DNA of 64,000 nucleotides from Ptychodera flava (GCF_041260155.1 NC_091931.1:33431541-33495540); one strand, 5' to 3'; shown: positions 1 through 12,100, counted from the stretch's first letter. Notes: a model not told the origin generated them from the letters alone. Made by a program: numbers and translations.

Positions 1-1031
1 TGCTATCTTATAAGGCCAATGTCTTGTCGCTGCATGGTGTATCAATGTAGTATAGTATTAGTCTGATCACATGGTTTCACACGTGGCACCAAAACCACGT
101 TGCACCACATCATCTCATCGCGTACCATTTCGCACCAGAACAACCTCGTACCAAAACCTCCAAGAGTTACGTCACCACAAAACGTTTCAGCCCCCCCCCC
201 TCGAAAAAAAACCCGCCAATTCGCCTTAAACAATCGCCAATTGGCAAAGCTGAAAAATAAAATAACCAACCACTGCCCTCGAAGTTTTCATCATCTATCT
301 ATCATCCCACGACTTACTTAGTCTTGAAAGTGTACACATTTTGAGAAATGGCATTCAGCAATTCCGCGCAAGGCTCTACTACAGCCTGTGTATGTCAACT
401 AAACTGTGCATTTCTGTATCATTGACAAATGACTTTAGGGTTTGGACTCTAATTCAATTATCAACAACAGCGATCACATATACAGGCTTTGTTGACAGAC
501 TGAATATTGTGTGTTTCAGCATACTGTGGGAGAGGCAGCAAGAAACTGTATTTGATACATTGCATAGAAATATTGAAAAAATTACGACAGTTGCAGCTTC
601 TGTCCCGTTACAAGGTCTACTTGTCGTTTTTCTTATGAAAACTCAATGGCAGTATTATCCTATTTTAGATTTTTTCGAACTAAAAGTCATAAAGTGCGAT
701 AAAATGCTTCCAGATTTTGTTTAAATATCATTCACATTAGACCTGCTTGCTGACATAAAAATATGACAAATTTCTTATTGAATTACCTACCAAACTATGG
801 AATCTGAAAATGTAATAACAAATAGGCAACCAACCACATCCACCTTTATACGCAGAGCATAAGCCTTATGTTCCCCTTTTCTACCGCCAGATTTTACAAA
901 TCCCCCTGAATTCCTCCAGCCCCTCTCCAGTATTTGTAAATTCTCGCAGTGAGTTTCTTTTTCTCAAATAATCTGAAGAACAGATTAACGTAGGAAAAAC
1001 ATTCTGAACATTCTCAAAATTGTTCTTGCAG
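1..1031. other. Intron or upstream sequence left of the first visible ADA2-like exon
   Basis: No exon fitting the ADA2 N-terminus (signal peptide, then the conserved MPKG block) could be found here. The stretch holds a poly-C tract near 190 and, at about 380-620, a diverged member of a dispersed non-coding repeat also seen near 3040, 33300, 52930 and 58140. Confidence 0.6.
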
Positions 1032-1251
1032 GCAGCAATCTCCACGGACACGACACGGCTCTGGCAGACATCGACTGGTTGGTCAAAAACGCCACCTACC
1101 GGCCGCACTGCTACATGTGCCTCGTCGACCTTCGTGATACCATTCACTTTCGGTTTTCCGAAAGTCCACTGAACGACACTAGTGAGTGTGAGTGGAAATT
1201 GGTGGAGACTGAAAGAGAGAATTCCGACGACGTTGAAGAATTCGATCAAAT
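1032..1251 (+). CDS. ADA2: ADA2-like exon a: zinc HxH motif and Cys-rich insert
   Basis: The acceptor AG at 1030-1031 follows a pyrimidine-rich stretch. The exon opens inside a Gly codon, runs through NLHGHD (two zinc-ligand His codons at 1043 and 1049) and [13 protein letters not shown], and ends in EEFDQ plus two bases of a Met codon. The donor is read as GC (gcaagtat) at 1252-1253. Using the GT four bases further on would shift the frame against the next exon, while the GC donor restores a gap-free alignment to the family. Confidence 0.88.
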
Positions 1252-4200
1252 GCAAGTATCTCCAGACATGTGTATCGTAGATACGCTTACCAGGGGTAAA
1301 ACAATAAATTCAAAGAAAAGACCTTACACTAAACCACAGAGGAACATAGACAGAGTGGCAACACTTGCATGCCTTTGTTCCATGGGTGTCTCGGTAGACT
1401 ATTGCTTTTCATATTAAAATGAGCTTCAAAGGTGTTAAACTTTTTGGAGGCTTTGTTTGTGGTTGATAATTACACGAGATTATGCGAAAAATACGACGAG
1501 ATGGCATCGTACCGCCAGTCGCGTAGCAACCATAGTTACTTTGTGAGCTCTCAGGCCAGAAACACTGCTTCACGCCAATCAAAACATAACACGCCAGCAG
1601 TTTCATAAACATGTCCTTCCTTGACGCATGTGTAAAAGACGGCATGACTGACCGTAAACCATTGAGTAAAACCAGAGAGTATCGATAAAAGACTTTCAAA
1701 TTTGGTTCAATCATACTCATTATATATTCATAAAAATATGAGAGGAATTTTTAAAACGGTAAAACTCACTTTCCTGAAGCTCAAAACACTCCCGTTTTCG
1801 CCAGCACGTCAAATCCGCTCAGCACCACACAACAACAACAACACAAACTTTGCCGAACATACTTTCGCTTAACCATTGGCGAAAATCCGAAAATTACCGA
1901 AGGATTCATGGTCGGCACTCTTCGGAAAAGAGAGGCGAGAGCAACCTGAGGCGAGGCGAACATGGATGGGTTACGTAACCGCTTCACGCCTTAAACAATA
2001 CCCGTTGCCACTCTATCAATGTTTCTCTATGACTAAACTGAGCACTATATCGAACAAAACAATTTTACATTGAATATTTTCACTAATTTTCAGAACATTT
2101 TACTCGACAATTGGTAAGGAAGATACCTATCCTCTATTTAATATAGCTGTAGCAGGCACAGGTTATGGCGCCCCCATGGGTGAAATTATGTTAATTGTAA
2201 AATACCTCAGTTCGCGTTGCTATCAGTGAAACATAACTTATAGATACAATATTAATGGGTAGCTTTCACTCTGTGCAAGTTTGTTACAGAAATCATCCTC
2301 ATTTTGTTCGATATTTTGAAATCTCTTGAATTATTCGATGCCCGAGTTTTATGGTCAAGAAGCGAATGGGCATCATCTCGCCAAAAACATACGTTGGAAG
2401 GGGGGGGTGTCAAATTCCTACGCAAGAAGCATTATGATGTTTTGCTACACAATCCGCGGACTGTCTGTGAAGAACGCAAAAGATACGTTTCTGTTTGAAA
2501 GAGCATTAAAATGGTCTTTAGCGGAATACACGTTTCTATCTATCAAGCCAATGCACAGGTGTTGTTTTTGTCATCTCCACCAGTATGCTTCATCTGCATA
2601 GCCGACCATTTCAGAAAAAAAAGTATAATTGAGGGTTTTTAGAGCAATTGACATGAAGCGTAATATTCACTTTTCATTGCCGCAAATTTCCACTATATCT
2701 GCACAAAAGATTCGGCAAACACGGGGGTACATAATATTATTTGGTAAATATTTAAATATCATGCAAAACTTTGGATTTCTATGAGATACTGACACGTGAT
2801 TCCCGCAACTAACGATTTTTGCTTATAACTCTGCCAATCCAAAATGCCCAAGTTAGGTGTCAACAGTTTCGAAACCAAAAGCGGCGATGCTCATCCCATT
2901 GATTTGGATGTAAACTTGGATGTAGAAATGGATACTGTTTTATCTCATAAAAGGCTAATAGCCCATGTTGAAAAACGTTTTCACTAAGTGGTCAGCAGTA
3001 ACTTTGATGGTTTTTTCCCAATTTTTGTTTTGTATGTCATTTACAGTTTCTCGTTCTACTCCCCAAAGCATGTTGCAACACCAACCATAGCTTGTCAACA
3101 TAGCATCCATAAATATTAAAATCCACTGTTACTGTTCACGTTTTGAATTCTAGTCCGGACCAACATCATTCAGTCGACAAAGTGAACACTGTGTATCTCA
3201 GCTTGCTTTACGGAGTAGTACAAGAAACTGTACTTGCCACCAAAAATAGTGAAAAAAATCATCCAAAGTTACAGCTTCTTGCCTTTTAATGGCTTCATGC
3301 TTGATATCCAGGTAAACTCAGCAAGACCTCACCCCATCCCAGTTTTACAATTGTTGAAAAAAATATAATTGTGCATCGTTAGAACGTTGACAGTGAGGCA
3401 TATTTGCTCTGATTTGCTCAGACAGCGTTGCGATCCTAGTTCCCAGCATAGCTGAAGATTGAAATTTGTTACACAGGCAATACGAAATTCATGCGCAATT
3501 ACAAAACATATTTCCGTGAGATTATTTTAAAAGCAAGACAAGAACACAAAAAAATTCTCTAAATTGTTGTTGCTACTCACTGCTTCTTAAAACCTATGCA
3601 ATTAACTTTTAAGGAAACTGACAATGTTCTCACTATTACAAACTCTCCCTTCTCACGTATACATAACATTTTTTTAACTCTACGTCAGGTTGTATGACCG
3701 GATATCATTTGTTGTCGACGACCCAATCACGAAGTACGGAAACCAGAATGAAGTATGGACGTACTTCGAGGACTATTTTACCGCCGCGGATGGATTGGTG
3801 TACTATGCAGGTGTTTTCAAGGACTACTACAAACAGGGCCTTAAAGAGTCACTCGAAGACGGCGGATTGTATATAGAAACACGAGCCGCACTATCACCCG
3901 TATGTAGAACCCTAGCCCTCTCCATCGTGCGCATAACGATTACATTATCAAGTACCTTACTTTTACACCTGGAGCTTTAATAGAGAGTTATTTGTAGTCC
4001 GCTGTGCACTTTAAAACTGCCAATCTCTAAGAACAATGAGAGTAGAAATTACCTCGGTGAAATTTCGCTGTGAAAGGGTTAGGGAAGATATCTATAAATT
4101 CCAGTGATATTTGGAAAATCAATGTGACATGCCACATAATGATTTCACCTTCATGGCACACTGATGGCAACACATAAATCTGATCACGTAGAACTGTCCT

Positions 4201-6653
4201 CTTGACAATCGTGCATATAAGACACAGACTCTGAACATTGAACTCTAAAACGATCTCGTGTCGTTTAGTATCAGTTCACTCAGTGTTACAGTTTTCGGAC
4301 AGGTAGTGAATTACGCTCAAAGCCGTTTCATAAATGACGAGCAGTACGAAATCTTATTACCATACCCTTCACAACTTTATTGTGCTTATCCTCGAACTGT
4401 AAACACGACGGAAGTGGTATTAGGGGTCAAAGTTGCAAAATTTTTTGACCCCATGTTGAGGGCGTAGTAATCGGACTGCTATCGCAGTAATCGGACGTCG
4501 TATTTGGAATATGATTATAGGGGCTAAATATTGATATTTTGAAACTTCAAACCCTGATTTTCAATTTCGATGTGTTTAGAAAACTGTATGTAAATATTTC
4601 GTGATAAATTAGTTACGTTTAATCCATGGACGACGCAACTATATTTCGACGTGTATGGCGCTTACATATCGGACATGGGCTGTCTCTATGTGTTGCGTTC
4701 GACACCTTGTATCGTACGGTGTGGCTAACTTCGCAAAGTTTGTAGCGCCCGAAATAGCTTCTACCAAAAAAAACTATCCAAAACGGGACAGCAGCGTCAC
4801 CTGACTTAATATGCTGTAGCATGACTTGTAAAACGCTATCAATACGGAGCGAAGTGAGTACAACGAACAGCATGTCATTAAATGTCCGAAAACTGAGGTC
4901 GTCCGAAAACTGTCACACTGAGTGTATTAACTGAATTACTCACCGTTCATTTCAGTCGACAGTTTGCCGTACTGCAATTTGGAATGGAGAGCATTTTCAC
5001 CAAATTCCAACAAATTCTGTGCTGCCAATATTGAAATATTAACAAATGTCTGAAATCAGTTACAAAAATGTCAGTTCTTTTCTGCCTTTCACTGTTGCAT
5101 AAACAACAGACAAACAGACAGACAAAAACACAGACACATAGACAAACAGACCAACAGTTCGCTAGCCAAGATTGTTTCTTTCCGTTTCTTTGGGCAGAGA
5201 TCTTCCCTCGAAACAACGACACTATGCTCCTTACGAACCCGACAGACAGACAGACAGGCAGACAGACAGACAGACAACACCTTGACGTAATAGCTAATGC
5301 CTGTGAACCGGAAGCTGAAAAGACTGCAATCCTTGTCAACGAGTGAATCTGTGTGATTGATTTACAAGTTTCTGTAATTTTTTACTCAATTTAATTTCAG
5401 ATCTATGAACTCGACGGATCGCAAAACGACTCCGCCGAAAACACATTGCTTCAATACATGGAAGCGAATGATGAATTTCTTAAGGAGAATCCAGAATATT
5501 TTGGCTCCAAAATTATTCATGCTTCATTCAGGTGAGTACGGAAACACACGCATGGGTGTACGCGTACCGTAAATCCGTACAGGGTAGAACATCGTCACAA
5601 TTGCACGTTCTTTGTGTTTGGTAGAAAATATCACTGATAATATCCCGTGTTAATGTTGACAGCTAAATTGTCCTTTGTCAGTTGACAAACTTTGTATTGT
5701 AACGAACTCAAGGAATGAGATGGTGATGTAATTGTTTTCCAGATCAAAAATATTTAAAATGTCATTAAAAGTTACACTAATTATCCCCTGAACAACATAG
5801 CATCAAAAAGTTGCCTTACTATCACGAGTCACCTCTCCTCGATGCTCCGAGAATGTATAACAATTTCTGTGACGTGTTGTTCTTGTTCTGTGGCAACTCC
5901 ACACGTAACTTTCATCAAAAGATAATGCATGGCTTTTATCTAAACTGTCGAGTAAGCCTATCAAAGACTTATTTGGACGTCATTGGGTGCATCTTATCAT
6001 GCCATTCATCACACACCTACAACTTTCAGAGTATTTGACAAAGCGTCCGTTGCGGCCCACATCGACACAGCCATTGACCTCCGGAAGAAGTACCCGGATT
6101 TCATGGTTGGCTTTGACCTTGTCAATCAGGAGGACCAAACGAAAACCCATTTGGAGCTCATCGATGAACTTCTGTTACCATCACAGCGTGGAGAAGACTT
6201 GCCTTATTTCTTCCACGCCGGAGAAACAAGTTAGTTTTATTTTGTGAATATTTGACCTTACGTAAAGATACATCATGCTGTGTGTAATGTGATGAACCCG
6301 TCTCTATGGATACAACTTACGACATCTTTCCATTCAGGACAAGTTAGGTTCAAATAGAATCTAACCCATCCATCACGTATACATTAAACATTCAGGATAC
6401 GTTTAGCGTTCCCGTAATTGTCTGTAAATGACAGTATACTGATGGTCACTTCGCCGATAATATTCTGTTATATAACCACACAAAATAAAGCTACACCTTA
6501 GTGCTTATAGGACCTAAAGGTCATGAACAACAGCGAATTGGCAGTTTCCGATACGCACATCTTGGCTAGGTCGGCCCTAATCAACTGTTAAAATGTTTGA
6601 TAGCGTACCGTAACCCCCACCTCTCTTTGACATAGCTCAAAATGAATTTATGT

Positions 6654-6693
<40 letters not shown>

Positions 6694-9600
6694 TTTAGTG
6701 CTCCGTGTCGTTGCGTAAGGATCGTATCTGGAAATGTTTTCGTTGATATAACAATAATCTTTTCTAAGAAAAAATTATCATGATGTCACTATTTTTTACT
6801 TCCAAAGTGTCGCGCATATTGTTTTCAGTGTCTAGATCTATGGTGACGTCTACACCTCCAAAACAATAAACAAACAAACAAACAAACAAACAAACAAACA
6901 AACAACAAACAAAAACCAAAGACATGTAGGAGATCGACTTGTTTTATTCAATTTCAGACTGGTACGGCACGGATGTCGACGAGAACTTGATCGATGCGTT
7001 GCTGTTGAACACGACCAGGATCGGTCATGGCATAGCGGGCATCAAACATCCCTGGGTCTTGCAACAAATCAAAGAGAGGGACATTCCAATCGAAGTGAAT
7101 CCGGTATCAAACCAGGTATGTTAGATGTTCTCCCGTGGACACACTTTTTCCTATGCTTCCAGCGTGAGTCTGAGAAGAGTGTCGTGGTTCACCAGCGCGT
7201 CTCCTGTCACAGGGAGCTCAGGCTTCGTGTTTGTTTGTTTATGCATGTTTGTTTATTTGTTATTGATTATTTCCATATACAATAAAGACCAATAAAGAGA
7301 TGTATTTGTGTTCATATTTGTCAATAAAGAACGGTGTTTTTTTGTTTGGTTGTTTAAAAATATAGTCAATAAATGATACTTTAAAAAGTTTATTGACTGT
7401 AATTTTAAACAACCAAACAAACACCATTCTTTATGAACAAATAAGAACACAAATACAACTCTTTATTGGTTCTTTATTGTATATGAAAATAATCATACGT
7501 AACAAATAAACAAAAAAGCATAAACAAACGAAAAACAAACAAACAAGAAGCCTTAACCCCTGTGCTCCTGTTGCAAATGTTGGGGCAACTATTTTTTACT
7601 TTGCCATGTATGAAACAAAGCCATAACACCCCTGACATAACACCTAATCTGTGCTTTCTTTGATATTAACGAAATTGTCCCCAATTCTCACTCATACGAA
7701 TGATATTCCTGATTACTATTTACGATTTGTTTGACAGGTACTCATGCACATTCACGATCTGCGAAACCACCCAGCGTCGTTCTTCTTGTCTGAGGACTAC
7801 CCGATCGTCATCAGCTCGGATGGTAACGTGGTCTTCGGATCGCTGCCTCTCTCTCACGACTACTACGAAGCGTTTGTCGGAATGGCGAGCGCCAAGGCCG
7901 ATCTGAGACTGCTGAAACGTCTGATTGTCAATTCTATAAGGTCTGTGGATTGCGATGAGATCAAGCTTTCATAATGAGAAAACGGCTGTTGGAGCTGAAA
8001 TAATTACACTTTCATTTATTGTCACTACCGATGTGAACAAATAGCAATTTAGTGACATGCTGATGAAAGAAAACACGGCTTTGATCTGTGTCCTGTAAAA
8101 ATGTCCTCGTGATATTGCCAGAGATTTTTCTTCTAAGGCGTAAATCGCGATCCTTTACGTTTTACTTACAGACTGTAAGCTGCTATTACAAACACCCTCG
8201 ACAGAAAGAAAGCACCTCGTAAATAAAAGGGAAACTGTCGTCAGAACTGCGCCTGTGCGACTTTCTTGTTTACAAACAATGTATTTCGTGCACGATGTCT
8301 TGATGCACCTCATCATCATAGCTGCAACATTTAAATTATACGATGTAGATTATGACAGACATGTTTTTACTTTCATCAATCACCATAGTACCTTGGGTAC
8401 AGTGTTTACATTGGTCGTATGGGTCTTTGAGCGCAGTTCCGACGACTGTATCCCTTTAAATCAATTCCAGCAATCGTTATCATTAAAGGCAAGTAAATCA
8501 CCAGGTCCAAGAAAAATACTATAAAAAAGAAGAAAAGACCACCGACAAAATCAATAGTGCAATTTCGAACCACTAGTTAAGTGGTGCTACCAAGTGTCCG
8601 GAATGGGTAATATGTACAAAGTCACTGTACGGTAATTCAGCTAGCTGCCAAATTACTGTTGTAAGTCAAAGCCAGGAATACTGTTTCATCATCTGAGTAA
8701 CAGATTAGTCATATTTGAAAATAAATGATATAGGCCCTGTAAATTAAGGTAGAATGCTCCTCAGGGACAGATATCCGGACTCTCAAACTTTTACAATATA
8801 TTTTGGTATAACGCTTGCGGGGTTCCATTTTGAAACTCTTGGGGTAAAGTAAAGCTTTCGCCGGCTCAGTTTTGAATTTGTTTTCCCCGGATAATACAGG
8901 GATATCGGCCATTTGCAATTTCATTCAAATATCGGTAAATATTAGGTAATGTGTTTCTCTAGAACTAAAATTTGGACGACGAACCTCGAGATTTGAACAA
9001 CTATTAAAGATGACAGAGTACGCATACGTCTCTACTCTACATTTCATATTGTCCTTTCATGTTCTGGTCATCTTAATACAGTACGATACTTTACTGCTAA
9101 ACAACACACTCACGGAGTGCGTCAAGGCAAAAATTACAAAGCTCCAAGTTTACTTTGACAAAGTTGTATGCGCTGCTGCTGGAGGAGAAAGTAAAGTATC
9201 AGAAATGTATTTCACAACAGGCAGTTTATCTTTTGGAGTAAAGATGTGGATGAACTTTTTTCATTCACTTGTACATTGAATATATTACAAGGTTGAAAAA
9301 TATTTTCCTTCCGTCCTGCAGATATTCTTCCCATTTTGACAACCGGTTTCTTTTAAAGTTTACAAACCAATTTGTATTTTCCTTGGCTGCTCCACAGGTA
9401 CAGCGCACTTTCCGAAAAAGAAGAGGGAAGGTACATGGATATGTGGAACTCGCGATGGGAAGTTTTTCTCGACGATGTGTTAGTGAAGTATAACATCACA
9501 AATTGGGAAGATTTCATACCATCAGCGCCACCAACGTCAGCTCCTGAAACAACAGCCGCAGCAACCGAAAGGCTTGGGACCGTCTCTGACGGTGTTACCT

Positions 9601-9698
9601 CCGTCAACCAGTTCACAACGGCACCATTTCTCTGGCTCGTAGTTACCATTGCCGCGTACTTTACTATTTGTAATGATGTAGTTCAAAATGGTTGTTAA
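1032..9698 (+). CDS. ADA2: ADA2/ADGF-type adenosine deaminase, 5'-partial, seven coding exons
   Basis: Secreted-type adenosine deaminase (ADGF/CECR1 subfamily), which converts extracellular adenosine to inosine with a catalytic zinc. Coding exons: 1032-1251, 3689-3899, 5401-5531, 6030-6229, 6958-7115, 7738-7940, 9398-9698. All junctions keep frame and give 473 residues after a split first codon. Visible landmarks in order: the HxH zinc motif (LHGHD), the two-cysteine insert typical of the ADA2 receptor-binding domain (HCYMC...SEC), YIETRA, GFDLV, the catalytic HAGET, RIGHG, and the metal Asp in ISSDG. N-glycosylation sequons are frequent. The signal-peptide exons are left of the window. Oddities: a GC donor after the first exon, Gly replacing the second Asp of the usual SSDDP motif, Gln replacing a substrate-side His after GFDLV, and a C-terminal stalk plus hydrophobic tail. 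Family assignment is firm; catalytic activity is uncertain. The gene symbol denotes the family, not proven orthology. Confidence 0.93.
3689..3899 (+). CDS. ADA2: ADA2-like exon b
   Basis: Its first base completes the Met codon split by the GC-AG intron. It then encodes [18 protein letters not shown] and [10 protein letters not shown]. These match the ADA2 segment that precedes the catalytic barrel strands (family pattern LYMEIRA-LLPV). The donor is gtatgt at 3900, phase 0. Confidence 0.92.
5109..5276 (+). repeat. CAGA-type microsatellite tracts in an ADA2-like intron
   Basis: Two runs of imperfect ACAGACAG repeats (about 5109-5155 and 5243-5276), separated by ordinary sequence. Long open frames on both strands here are by-products of the repeat. 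Confidence 0.85.
5401..5531 (+). CDS. ADA2: ADA2-like exon c
   Basis: A strong acceptor (ttaatttcag) opens directly on IYELDGS. The exon carries [19 protein letters not shown], matching the family block that ends in KIIYS-HR. The donor gtgagt follows AG, leaving a split Arg codon (phase 2). Confidence 0.92.
6030..6229 (+). CDS. ADA2: ADA2-like exon d: GFDLV and catalytic HAGET
   Basis: It completes the Arg codon and encodes [12 protein letters not shown], then NQED where the family usually has G-H-E-D, then [10 protein letters not shown]. The catalytic Glu codon is at 6223-6225 and the zinc-side His at 6214-6216. The donor is gttagt at 6230. Confidence 0.93.
6655..6690 (+). repeat. (GA)n microsatellite
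   Basis: Uninterrupted GA dinucleotide run in the intron between exons d and e. Confidence 0.95.
6864..6917 (+). repeat. (CAAA)n microsatellite next to exon e
   Basis: Tandem CAAA units ending about 40 bases before the exon e acceptor, inside the region where branch point and pyrimidine tract are expected. Confidence 0.92.
6958..7115 (+). CDS. ADA2: ADA2-like exon e: RIGHG motif
   Basis: It follows a (CAAA)n tract and acceptor tttcag. It encodes [23 protein letters not shown] (catalytic-site His codon at 7026-7028) and [11 protein letters not shown], all strongly family-typical. The donor is gtatgt, phase 0. Confidence 0.95.
7220..7553. mobile_element. Fold-back (hairpin) MITE, about 330 bp
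   Basis: An almost complete inverted repeat with arms of roughly 165 bp meeting near 7387. The left arm (AGGCTTC, GTTTGTTTATGC, CAATAAAGACC) reappears reversed on the right. It lies entirely within the ADA2-like intron between exons e and f. No clear target-site duplication was resolved, so the superfamily is unknown. Confidence 0.8.
7738..7940 (+). CDS. ADA2: ADA2-like exon f: metal-binding Asp with altered neighbour
   Basis: It encodes [12 protein letters not shown], then [31 protein letters not shown] and the split Arg. The first Asp of the usual SSDDP motif (codon 7819-7821) is kept. The next two positions are Gly and Asn instead of Asp-Pro. The donor is gtctgt at 7941. Confidence 0.93.
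8744..8940 (-). mobile_element. Truncated copy of the TTAA/GGTAG MITE family
   Basis: It opens TTAAGGTAGAATGC and continues CAGATATCCGGACTC. This is the reverse complement of the right end of the elements at 25557 and 21588. The other end is not recognisable. Confidence 0.6.
9398..9698 (+). CDS. ADA2: ADA2-like last exon: C-terminal helix, S/T/P stalk and hydrophobic tail
   Basis: It starts [17 protein letters not shown], the terminal catalytic-domain helix, and continues [10 protein letters not shown]. Beyond the usual end of ADA2 there is about 60 residues of extension: an N-I-T sequon, a Ser/Thr/Pro/Ala-rich stretch, then [14 protein letters not shown] near the C-terminus and a short polar tail before TAA at 9696. 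This could be a GPI-anchor signal or a single membrane span. An ATTAAA at 9714-9719 may serve as the polyadenylation signal. Confidence 0.9.
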
Positions 9699-9713
9699 AA
9701 TAATTTGTTACGC

Positions 9714-9719
9714 ATTAAA
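9714..9719 (+). terminator. Possible polyadenylation signal of the ADA2-like gene
   Basis: ATTAAA 16 bases after the stop codon. This would give a very short 3' UTR, so a more distal site is equally possible. Weak, position-only evidence. Confidence 0.25.
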
Positions 9720-11102
9720 AATCCCTGCTCTCTCCGCAACTGTATTTGTTTCTTGGGTCATTTCGGCAAAAATCGTAACTAATTTCCATGCACGGCAATG
9801 GTTGAGTTAAACGTCCCCATTTCAAATCTTCCCCGTGATACAAAACCAATTCATGAATTCACCTTAAAGAGAATCAAAGGTCTGACATCGGATCCATTAT
9901 TTAAGATTGTGTCAGAACTATCGTATCTGAACGAATTTTAAATTCAGTCGTTCGTTATTGTGAAGTTTTAAGATGTTGTACAGGGAAATGTTGTCAGCGG
10001 GGTGCAGATTTACTGTTTTATTTTTGACAGTCACTGAAAAATCTCAATTTATAATCGGAGTTTGTGAAGATGTTTAGGGTTTAACGACTGAAGGTCCTGC
10101 AAAGTACACACCAGGGATTGTATTTAAAATAATAGGCTCCTGTTCACCCTATATGAAGGCTTGTAAATAGTTACTCTTTTTAAAACAATCACAGCCCCAA
10201 TAGTGCATGGAAGGACCGTGGCCATAGTGTGAGCAACTCCCCTGCTGTTTAAATTGTTATAATCAAATTGCCTTGATAAACAAATGAGTGCTTGCTTGTA
10301 GTCAAACTCACATCGTGGTCTGCCAACAGAGTGAAATGCTGCCCGAAGTTGATCTTGGTTAGGAAACTTGGTTAGTTGATCTTGGTAAACGATGGGATGA
10401 CATTTTCATCATGATTTTAGCAGATTTTCTCGCCTACTGACGAAAAAACATTATGCGATTGGCATCCCCGAACGAAAAATGTCAAAAATATTGTCTCTTA
10501 ATGAACAATTTCTTCGAGAAAATAAGGAAAATAAGTAATTTTTTTTTTTTTTTTTGAAAAAGATAAATTTATTTCAACATAGTCACAAATAAAACAAATC
10601 TACATAACTGTGAATGCGTTAAAATTACAATGCGTCTTGTGTGAAAAAACAAATAATTAGCTGTTTGATTACAAGATCATCATATGAATGCATTCAGGAT
10701 GCATTCTTAAGTAATTTGTCCCTTACCGCCGTTGGCGCCCCCAATGTTTGGAACAACGTTTTCTTTCGTGTGGGCTAAACGTGGTGAAAATATAAGAACC
10801 ATCACATGAGGGCGCCCCAACTCACCTAGGTGCGCGTGCGCGGGTGCTCTGATGCATGACGACCGTAAAATTTTAAAAACGACAGGATCAACAATAATTA
10901 AACAGTGGTGGCGCTGTTCACAAACAGACTCCCAAGTTTTAGGCCGTTAACAGACCTGCACAAAGCTGCTCGGGCCTCAACTTGTACGTACGTCCTGTCC
11001 CTCATATTTCTTTTCCAATTATGAGAACAGCAGAAGAGGCATTCAAGATTTAAACACACCTATTCGTTACACAAATGTCATCGATACAAGCGAGCACGTT
11101 AA
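9720..11102. other. Intergenic sequence downstream of the ADA2-like gene
   Basis: AT-rich, with a T-run and A-rich tract near 10540. No open frame with recognisable protein features was seen on either strand. Confidence 0.6.
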
Positions 11103-11286
11103 GGGAGCGTTCAGTTTTTACAGCCTGGGGGGGGGGCCGGCAAAATCTTGTCGCCGGTGTTCAAAAAATATAGACCCCCCCCCTGCATTTTTTGTTAAAA
11201 AATGATGACCCCCCCTTCGTCAGACGAAAAAAATTGATGACCCCCCCCCCCCTTGAAAAATAACCAAAACCCATATGTCAAATTTA

Positions 11287-11372
11287 CCCGCATGGTTTGG
11301 ATTTGAACTCTGGTACGCAGCGCACTTTATTCGATGCCAGTGCACAAACTTCTCAGCCACATCCATTGAAAC
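11287..11372 (-). repeat. tRNA-like (SINE-like) segment
   Basis: Reading the minus strand, ATGTGGCTGAGAAG resembles a polymerase III A box and GAGTTCAAATCC a B box, at tRNA-like spacing. A full cloverleaf was not confirmed, so this is at best a tRNA-derived relic inside the larger element. Confidence 0.35.
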
Positions 11373-11449
11373 GTCTGTTAATTAGGACGACTGTAAGGCA
11401 ATTTTTAACTTCATTTCCATAGACAACTCATGTCCATGGACATTGTATA

Positions 11450-12100
11450 AAGTAAACTTTATCGGAGTGGTTGGCCAAAGGCAGCCCTCCGGTTAAGAGG
11501 GTCATGGGCCATTACGTAAAGTCAACTTTATTCTAGTGGGCCACCAAAGGTGGCACGCCGGTAAAGAGGGTCGATCATGGCTATTGCATAAAGTAGACTT
11601 TACTGGACAGGGCCGCTGAAGGCGCGCGGCCATTACCATTATTTAGTGCGTGATTCCAGGGTCCCTCAAAAATGTTTCTAATACAAGCCGCGGCTTCAAT
11701 TGGGAATTTTACAGTAAGATTGCCGTGGGGTATTACATAAAGTCAATTTATTGTAGTGGGCTGCCGCAGGCGGCCCGCCGGTAAAGAGGGTCAATCATGG
11801 CCATTGCATGAAGTAAACCTAATTGGAGTGGGCCACCAAAGGCGTCTGCCCGTTAAGAGGGTCATGGGTAATACATAATGTATATTTATTGTAGTGGGCC
11901 GCCGAAGGCGGCCCGCCGGTAAAGAGGGTCGATCATGGCCATTGCATGAAGTAAACCTAATTGGAGTGGGCCACCAAGGCGTCTGCCCGTTAAGAGGGTC
12001 ATGGGTAATACATAATGTATATTTATTGTAGTGGGCCGCCGAAGGCGGCCCGCCGGTAAAGAGGGTCGATCATGGCCATGGCATAAAGTGAACTTATTGT
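11450..12100 (+). repeat. Tandem array of 137-138 bp units
   Basis: Repeats start near 11756, 11894 and 12031, with older diverged units before. Each carries GTGGGCCGCC, GTAAAGAGGGTCGATCATGG and TTAAGAGGGTCATGGG. Half-units of about 70 bp are visible throughout. Confidence 0.85.

Noticed and set aside
341..724. Plus-strand 127-codon frame that could be a preceding ADA2 exon
   Set aside because: It lacks the conserved MPKG block, its best donor gives a poor alignment, and the stretch belongs to a dispersed non-coding repeat.
5068..5346. Overlapping frames on both strands around CAGA repeats
   Set aside because: Simple-repeat artefact inside an ADA2-like intron.
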